DNA of 8,178 bases. It comes from an uncultured Chloroflexota bacterium. GTDB taxonomy: Bacteria; Chloroflexota; Chloroflexia; Chloroflexales; Roseiflexaceae. The first letter of the stretch is position 1. Each line of letters begins with the position of its first letter. A model generated the notes under the pieces. It did no database searches and was not told where the DNA came from. It was given only the letters and a program-made list of their open reading frames with translations. This document shows positions 4,332-8,178 of the stretch, one piece after another. The stretch spans positions 1-8,178 of the forward strand of contig CALFIC010000201.1 in assembly GCA_937876225.1 (NCBI GenBank). Direction: 5' to 3'. The translations under genes were made by a program, and so were the position numbers.

Positions 4332-7289
4332 ATGCAGTCCCAAGCGCCCATCCATATTCATTTATTGGGAATACCCCAGATTGCCCGCAACGATGCACAG
4401 CCGCTCCAGTTGCGGCGTCGACCGCGGTTGTTGCTGTTTTATCTGGCTGCCCACCTCGAACCAATCAGCCGCGAACGCTGTATGGCGTTGTTTTGGCCCG
4501 AAAACGACCCTGATTCGGCCAGACAACTATTGCGCACCGCGCTCCACCAACTCAAAGTGGCCTGTGGCGATATTGTCGTGAGCGATAATCAACAACTCGC
4601 CCTGCGCCCAGACATTTGGGTGGATACCCGTGCACTCAACGCACTATCACCGGGACATCCTGACCTCGATAAATTAATTAACGCACCACCACGAGATTTT
4701 TTGACCGATATCCAGGTAGGTGAATCGGCAGCTTTTGAACGCTGGGTATTTGGCGAACGGAGCCGCTGGCAACATCGGTTGGCAGATATTTGTTTTCAAC
4801 ATGCTCAATTTTATGTCAATAACAAAAACCTACCTCAGGCGGCGCTAGCAATCAATGTGGCTATTGGGTATGAGCCACTCCGTGAAGATATCATGCAACT
4901 TGCGATGCAACTCGCCTATCAGCGGGCAGACCGCGCCGGTGCGATTACCTATTACGAGTCATTACAAAAAGCCCTCGATGATCAATTAGGCGTACCGCCG
5001 ATGCCGTCAACTACGGCGCTCTACCATGCAATAGTGACTGATCAATTTGAAGTAGCGGCACCAACGATACCGATAGTGTCTCCCAATCAACCGTTTGTAG
5101 GGCGTCAAGCTGAGCTCATTGCCCTGCATGGCTTGACCTGGAACGGGCGTGTGGTGGTGATTAGTGGCGATGCAGGGATTGGTAAAACCCGCTTGGCGAG
5201 TGAGTATTTACGCCGCAGTAATGCCTTGATTATCCATGCAACGGCGTTTGAGGGGGATCAACATTTACCCTACCATGTACTCACCACGGCGGTACGGGCG
5301 TTGTTGCAGACACCAGCGCTATTGTCGTTCCGCCAAAACACAATTTTGGCACCTATATGGCAACGCGAATTACGCCGCTTGTGGCCCGAGTTACCGGGGG
5401 GGGATCCAGATGCCTTTGCCCCTGACAATGGCGAAACACGTTTGCCTGAAGCAGTTGCACTACTTATCCAACAGCTCGGCAAGCAACGGCGGGTAGCGAT
5501 ATTCCTTGATGATGCCCAATGGCTCGATGATGCATCAGCGCGGATAATGGCCGAATTTGTGCGGCGCGGGCTCGAATTGCAATGGCAACTCATCATCACG
5601 GTACGCAGTAGCGACACGTCACTAAGCCTACAACGTATGTTGAGCCACGCCCAGCGCCAACAACTGCTGACGACGATGAATCTTGCCCCGCTGAATCATC
5701 ACGAAGCCCAAGAACTCGCCCAACAACTCAATCCACAAATAGCGACAACGGTGGTAGAACGGGCCGAGGGGAATCCGTTCATGCTGGTGGAATTGTTGCG
5801 TCATAGCAACATGACCCGTGCTGAGGTACCTCCAGCCATTCGCGGATTGATTGCGACTCGGCTTGCCACACTCAGTCCCATCGCTCGGCGATTCCTCGAT
5901 GCTGCGGCGATTTGTGGGCGCGAATTTGGGGTGGCACAGACTCAAGCGATGGCAGATTTGACGACGGCAGAAACGCTCGATGCGCTTGATGAACTCACCC
6001 AACAAGGGCTTATCCGCATGCTGACCCCACAACAGGGACGATTTGACCATGTACTAACCATGGAAAGTATCACCGCCCATGCTGGCACGGCCCGGATCGC
6101 CCATCTCCATCACCGCTTAGCTGATTACCTTGCGCAGCAAATACCGCCGTCACATGCCCAAATCGCCCAACATTACACGATTGCCGGGATGCTAGATTTA
6201 GCGACACCCCATGCATTGGCAGCTGCCCGCCAAGCCCAACAACTGGGTGCATGGAGTGAATCAGACTATTACATGCGCATAGCAATTGCGGCGACACCCA
6301 CCGAAACACAAGCACCGTTATGGCTCGAACTCGGTGAGACCTTGATTTGGGCCGGTGAAGCAGCCACGGCGATGGAGGCATTCCAACAGGCAATCCACAA
6401 TGATACGAGTGATGACTGCATCATTGCCGACCAAGCACGGATTGCCCTAGCGCGTAGTTACATCCCACAGGCACGCTACGACGAGGTACTTGCAATTGCA
6501 ATACCCCTCATGCAACACCACGACCAAACGATTGCAATGCACGCCGCATTTGTCTGTGGTACGGCCTATTCGCTAGCAGGAGTAGATTTAACACATGCTG
6601 GCGAATTACTCGCCCATGCCGAACAGCTTTGTCGGCAACTCAACGCCACCGATGTGTTGCCACGGATTTTGTTTGAACAAGCGGGAATTTTGGCGCAACA
6701 AGGGGATATTGCCACAGCCGTACTGCGCTACCGCGATGCCTTAGCCGCCGCCGAACAAGCACCAGCCCATCATGGGCGCACGTGGCATATTTTGGCACAC
6801 AACAACCTGGCCTATCACCTGTTGCTCATCGGGCAATACGACGAAGCCCAGCGCCACGTCCGCAGTGGATTGCGCATGGCCCAACGCGCCGGCATCCAAA
6901 TGGTGCAAAGCTACTTGCTTTCGACGGCTGGCGAAATCGCCTTGGCGCAAGGAGATATCAACGGCGCAGAGCGGATATTTTATGAGGGTCTGAGTATTGC
7001 TGAGCGCTATGGCATGCCCGAACGGATTGCAGGCCTACACGCCAATCTGGGATTAGTTGCGCTGGCCCAAGAAGATGAACAACGGGCTCGGACTGCGCTG
7101 ACACACGCACTCCACGAAGCCGATGCTGCTGGTGTGCATCATTTGGCCACCCAGATCCGCATTTGGTTAGCACCATTATTGAAAAAAATAGAGGCGGCAG
7201 AATTACTCAATCAAGCTGAGATTTTGGCGACAATGGGACAACGCAAAAAGCTTTTAAATGACATTGCACAAATACGGCAACAGCTATAA
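4332..7289 (+). CDS. SARP/AfsR-like transcriptional regulator: winged helix, BTAD, P-loop ATPase, TPR
   Basis: This 985-residue protein is a large signal-transduction ATPase. Residues ~5-95 form an OmpR-like winged helix (LLGIPQIARN; ...ISRERCMALFWPENDPDSARQLLRTALHQLK). Residues ~96-240 form a bacterial transcriptional activation domain (ERWVFGERSRWQHRLADIC; REDIMQLAMQLAYQRADRAG). At ~254-500 lies an AAA/STAND-type ATPase: PFVGRQAEL, Walker A GDAGIGKT (279-286), Walker B VAIFLDDAQW (388-397), VRSS, and EGNPFMLVELL (479-489). From ~610 to the end are TPR-like helical repeats (GQYDEAQRHVRSGLRMAQRAG; GDINGAERIFYEGLSIAERYG). There is no C-terminal LuxR-type helix-turn-helix, so DNA binding must be N-terminal, as in AfsR. 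The ATG at 4332 is the furthest-upstream start, because an in-frame TAA is at 4323; its Shine-Dalgarno (AGAG) is weak. The likely mode is ATP-gated activation triggered by a ligand or partner on the TPRs. yceI lies 120 bases downstream. Confidence 0.93.
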   Translation: MQSQAPIHIHLLGIPQIARNDAQPLQLRRRPRLLLFYLAAHLEPISRERCMALFWPENDPDSARQLLRTALHQLKVACGDIVVSDNQQLALRPDIWVDTRALNALSPGHPDLDKLINAPPRDFLTDIQVGESAAFERWVFGERSRWQHRLADICFQHAQFYVNNKNLPQAALAINVAIGYEPLREDIMQLAMQLAYQRADRAGAITYYESLQKALDDQLGVPPMPSTTALYHAIVTDQFEVAAPTIPIVSPNQPFVGRQAELIALHGLTWNGRVVVISGDAGIGKTRLASEYLRRSNALIIHATAFEGDQHLPYHVLTTAVRALLQTPALLSFRQNTILAPIWQRELRRLWPELPGGDPDAFAPDNGETRLPEAVALLIQQLGKQRRVAIFLDDAQWLDDASARIMAEFVRRGLELQWQLIITVRSSDTSLSLQRMLSHAQRQQLLTTMNLAPLNHHEAQELAQQLNPQIATTVVERAEGNPFMLVELLRHSNMTRAEVPPAIRGLIATRLATLSPIARRFLDAAAICGREFGVAQTQAMADLTTAETLDALDELTQQGLIRMLTPQQGRFDHVLTMESITAHAGTARIAHLHHRLADYLAQQIPPSHAQIAQHYTIAGMLDLATPHALAAARQAQQLGAWSESDYYMRIAIAATPTETQAPLWLELGETLIWAGEAATAMEAFQQAIHNDTSDDCIIADQARIALARSYIPQARYDEVLAIAIPLMQHHDQTIAMHAAFVCGTAYSLAGVDLTHAGELLAHAEQLCRQLNATDVLPRILFEQAGILAQQGDIATAVLRYRDALAAAEQAPAHHGRTWHILAHNNLAYHLLLIGQYDEAQRHVRSGLRMAQRAGIQMVQSYLLSTAGEIALAQGDINGAERIFYEGLSIAERYGMPERIAGLHANLGLVALAQEDEQRARTALTHALHEADAAGVHHLATQIRIWLAPLLKKIEAAELLNQAEILATMGQRKKLLNDIAQIRQQL

Positions 7290-7312
7290 TTTCACAAAAA
7301 ACAGTGTAATAT

Positions 7313-7346
7313 CAATGTTCACGCAATGTTTACGCTGATGTTGACA
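7313..7346 (+). promoter_or_regulatory. Three direct repeats ATGTTNAC upstream of yceI (candidate activator site)
   Basis: ATGTTCAC at 7315-7322, ATGTTTAC at 7326-7333 and ATGTTGAC at 7338-7345 lie on one DNA face at 11- and 12-base steps. The first two agree over 12 bases with one difference (CAATGTTYACGC, sharing the C at 7324). The last copy ends 10 bases before the -10 element of the yceI promoter. SARP-family activators are known to bind heptamer direct repeats at 11-base steps just upstream of -10 boxes, and the adjacent upstream gene encodes such a protein. The repeats are seen directly; the binding partner is inferred. Confidence 0.6.
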
Positions 7347-7352
7347 ATCGCT

Positions 7353-7361
7353 TGGTATACT
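7353..7361 (+). promoter_or_regulatory. Extended -10 promoter of yceI
   Basis: TGGTATACT carries the TG extension one base before a TATACT hexamer. TTGACA at 7341-7346 is a perfect -35 sequence but only 9 bases from this -10, so it cannot serve as its -35; it overlaps the third direct repeat instead. Lack of a spaced -35 fits an activator-dependent or extended -10 promoter. The start would be near 7368, giving a ~42-base leader. Confidence 0.6.
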
Positions 7362-7365
7362 CCAC

Positions 7366-7383
7366 CTTGTCAGTTACGACAAG
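7366..7383. promoter_or_regulatory. Perfect inverted repeat CTTGTC-N6-GACAAG at the yceI transcription start
   Basis: CTTGTC (7366-7371) and GACAAG (7378-7383) are exact complements around six bases. The element begins 4 bases after the -10 box, covering the expected start point. It could be a dimeric repressor site or a short stem in the leader RNA, ending 12 bases before the ribosome binding site. Confidence 0.55.
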
Positions 7384-7395
7384 TCGTTTTACAAG

Positions 7396-7401
7396 AAGGA
7401 G
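7396..7401 (+). promoter_or_regulatory. Ribosome binding site fixing the yceI start
   Basis: AAGGAG, 8 bases before the ATG at 7410. It rules out the earlier in-frame ATG at 7326, which lies upstream of the promoter and would add 28 non-conserved residues. Confidence 0.88.
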
Positions 7402-7409
7402 CACTAATC

Positions 7410-7931
7410 ATGGCTTGGAACATCGATACGAGTCACTCAGAAGTTTCGTTTGCCGTTCGCCACATGATGATTTCGACCGTCCGTGGTCAATTCAAGAAGT
7501 TCAGCGGCACCATCAACATCGACGAAACCACCCCCGCAAATTCGAGCGTCGAAGTCGCCATCGACGTCGCCAGCATCGATACCCGCGACGAAAAGCGCGA
7601 CGGGCACTTGGCTTCACCTGAATTCTTTGATGCCGCCACCTTCCCCAATATCACCTTCAAGAGCACGTCGATTGAAGTGACTGGCGAAAACGCCGGCAAG
7701 ATTCATGGCGATTTGACGGTCAAAGGGGTAACCCACCCCGTCGTCCTTGACACCAACTTTGTAGGTAAAGCCAAAAGCCCATGGGGCACCACCAGCGCCG
7801 GCTTCAACGCCAGCACCAAAATCAACCGCGCCGACTATGGCTTGAGCTGGAACGTGGCCCTCGAAACCGGCGGTATCTTGGTTGGCGAAGAAGTCACTAT
7901 CACCATCGAACTCGAAGTCGTCCAAAGCTAA
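7410..7931 (+). CDS. YceI family protein (lipocalin-like, polyisoprenoid-binding fold)
   Basis: This 173-residue single-domain protein of the YceI family forms an extended antiparallel beta barrel that in characterised members (such as TT1927b of Thermus) holds an isoprenoid chain. Family landmarks appear in order: W-N-IDTSHSEVSFAVRHMMISTVRGQF, SSVEVAIDVASIDTRDEKRDGHL, SPEFFDAATFPNITFKST, GDLTVKGVTHPVVLD and GFNASTKINRADYGLSWN, then VGEEVTITIELE at the end. There is no signal peptide, so it should stay in the cytoplasm, unlike the E. coli protein. Codons are strongly C-ending (AAC, ATC, GCC, ACC, GAC), more biased than in the preceding regulator, a sign of high expression. The exact physiological role is not known. 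The promoter region has direct repeats and a dyad, so it is probably controlled, perhaps by the upstream SARP-like regulator. Confidence 0.94.
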   Translation: MAWNIDTSHSEVSFAVRHMMISTVRGQFKKFSGTINIDETTPANSSVEVAIDVASIDTRDEKRDGHLASPEFFDAATFPNITFKSTSIEVTGENAGKIHGDLTVKGVTHPVVLDTNFVGKAKSPWGTTSAGFNASTKINRADYGLSWNVALETGGILVGEEVTITIELEVVQS

Positions 7932-7954
7932 TTTCGTACCGACGTATCTTCGCT

Positions 7955-8000
7955 ACACCACATACCCTCATTGGCAAATGCCAGTGAGGGTATGTGGTGT
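7955..8000. terminator. Strong bidirectional hairpin terminator between yceI and the Thr-rich gene
   Basis: The arms 7955-7975 and 7980-8000 form a 21-pair stem interrupted only by a T/G wobble (7971/7984), with a 4-base loop. It starts 23 bases after the yceI stop and ends 5 bases before the stop of the convergent minus-strand gene, so it can serve both. Neither side has a run of T, so classical Rho-independent termination is not certain. Confidence 0.75.
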
Positions 8001-8005
8001 TCATC

Positions 8006-8178
8006 TCACCTGCCAAAATAATCCCTAAATTTCGCAGTTTTCTTCACTGTCGCAGTGCGTGTCGGCGTAATTGTCCGCGTCGAAGTTATCGTTTTTGTGT
8101 CAGTCCGGGTATTGGTGGTGGTGCGGGTATTGGTGGTGGTGCGGGTATTGGTGGTGGTGCGGGTATTGGTGGTGGTGC
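8006..8178 (-). CDS. C-terminal fragment of a Thr-rich repeat protein (runs off the contig)
   Basis: The minus strand is open from the window end to a TGA at 8006-8008, giving 56 residues with no start in view. The distal part is the hexapeptide TTTNTR repeated, encoded by the 18-base tandem repeat. After the exact repeat ends, Thr still occupies every second position (TRTDTKTITSTRTITPTRTA), then a basic tail KKTAKFRDYFGR closes the protein. Persistence of the Thr-x rhythm beyond the DNA repeat supports real coding on this strand. Such alternating Thr linkers are common as flexible stalks in exported or surface proteins of Chloroflexota; no domain is visible, so function is unknown. It converges on yceI and shares the hairpin at 7955-8000. 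Confidence 0.6.
   Translation of the reverse strand, partial: TTTNTRTTTNTRTTTNTRTTTNTRTDTKTITSTRTITPTRTATVKKTAKFRDYFGR
8107..8178. repeat. 18-bp tandem repeat, four exact copies to the window end
   Basis: The unit GGGTATTGGTGGTGGTGC occurs at 8107-8124, 8125-8142, 8143-8160 and 8161-8178 with no mismatch. The window stops exactly at a unit boundary, so the true copy number is unknown. The unit is a multiple of three and keeps the minus-strand frame open, encoding a six-residue Thr-rich repeat. Confidence 0.95.

Noticed and set aside
7341..7361. TTGACA at 7341 as a normal -35 for the TATACT at 7356
   Set aside because: The spacer is only 9 bases. No TATAAT-like hexamer lies 16-18 bases after TTGACA.
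7326..7409. A 28-residue N-terminal extension of YceI from the ATG at 7326
   Set aside because: It would place the start upstream of the extended -10 box, whereas AAGGAG lies 8 bases before the ATG at 7410, which begins the conserved family sequence.
8022..8178. A Val-rich + strand reading frame over the terminal repeat
   Set aside because: It has no credible start or ribosome binding site and is the antisense image of Thr-x codons. The minus-strand frame ends in a clean stop beside a bidirectional hairpin.
8107..8178. CRISPR-like array
   Set aside because: The 18-base units are directly adjacent with no spacers, are in frame, and encode a Thr-rich hexapeptide.

Overview
This 8178-base window reads as a complete short contig from a moderately GC-rich bacterium, most likely a member of the Chloroflexota. 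That placement is an inference. It rests on a very large SARP/AfsR-type ATPase regulator, a Thr-alternating low-complexity protein of a style common in that phylum, a DUF507 protein, and overall gene style; no marker gene settles it. The left end (1-50) is not biological: it is an Illumina TruSeq P5-side adapter with an 8-base index. The right end stops inside an 18-base tandem repeat, a typical place for a short-read assembly to break.

Left part: the 3' end of rdgB (XTP/dITP pyrophosphatase, + strand) runs out of the adapter junction and converges on a minus-strand block. Read in the direction of transcription, that block is msrP-msrQ-HAD phosphatase (3833 down to 1476), then, after a 136-base gap with a TATAAT-like element, rpiA-clpS (1339 down to 339). 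Genes within each group are tightly packed: 11-base gap, 17-base overlap, and a 4-base ATGA overlap. msrP/msrQ encode the periplasmic-type molybdenum methionine-sulfoxide reductase and its haem membrane partner. The HAD protein is a NagD/AraL-like phosphatase. rpiA is ribose-5-phosphate isomerase and clpS is the N-degron adaptor of the Clp protease.

Right part: from an AT-rich divergent region (3834-3950), a DUF507 gene and then a 985-residue regulator are read on the + strand. The regulator has an OmpR-like winged helix, a BTAD, a P-loop ATPase and a TPR tail. The next gene downstream is yceI, a cytoplasmic-type YceI lipocalin-fold protein with strongly C-ending codons. A long hairpin then separates yceI from a convergent minus-strand gene whose Thr-rich C-terminus runs off the contig.

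The most interesting signal is regulatory. Immediately upstream of an extended -10 promoter for yceI lie three copies of ATGTTNAC at 11- and 12-base spacing. This is the arrangement that SARP-family activators are known to bind, and the gene just upstream encodes a SARP-like regulator. A 6-6-6 inverted repeat follows at the predicted transcription start. A second notable element is a long imperfect inverted repeat that overlaps the candidate promoter of the regulator itself. I see no CRISPR array, transposon, RNA gene or defence system.
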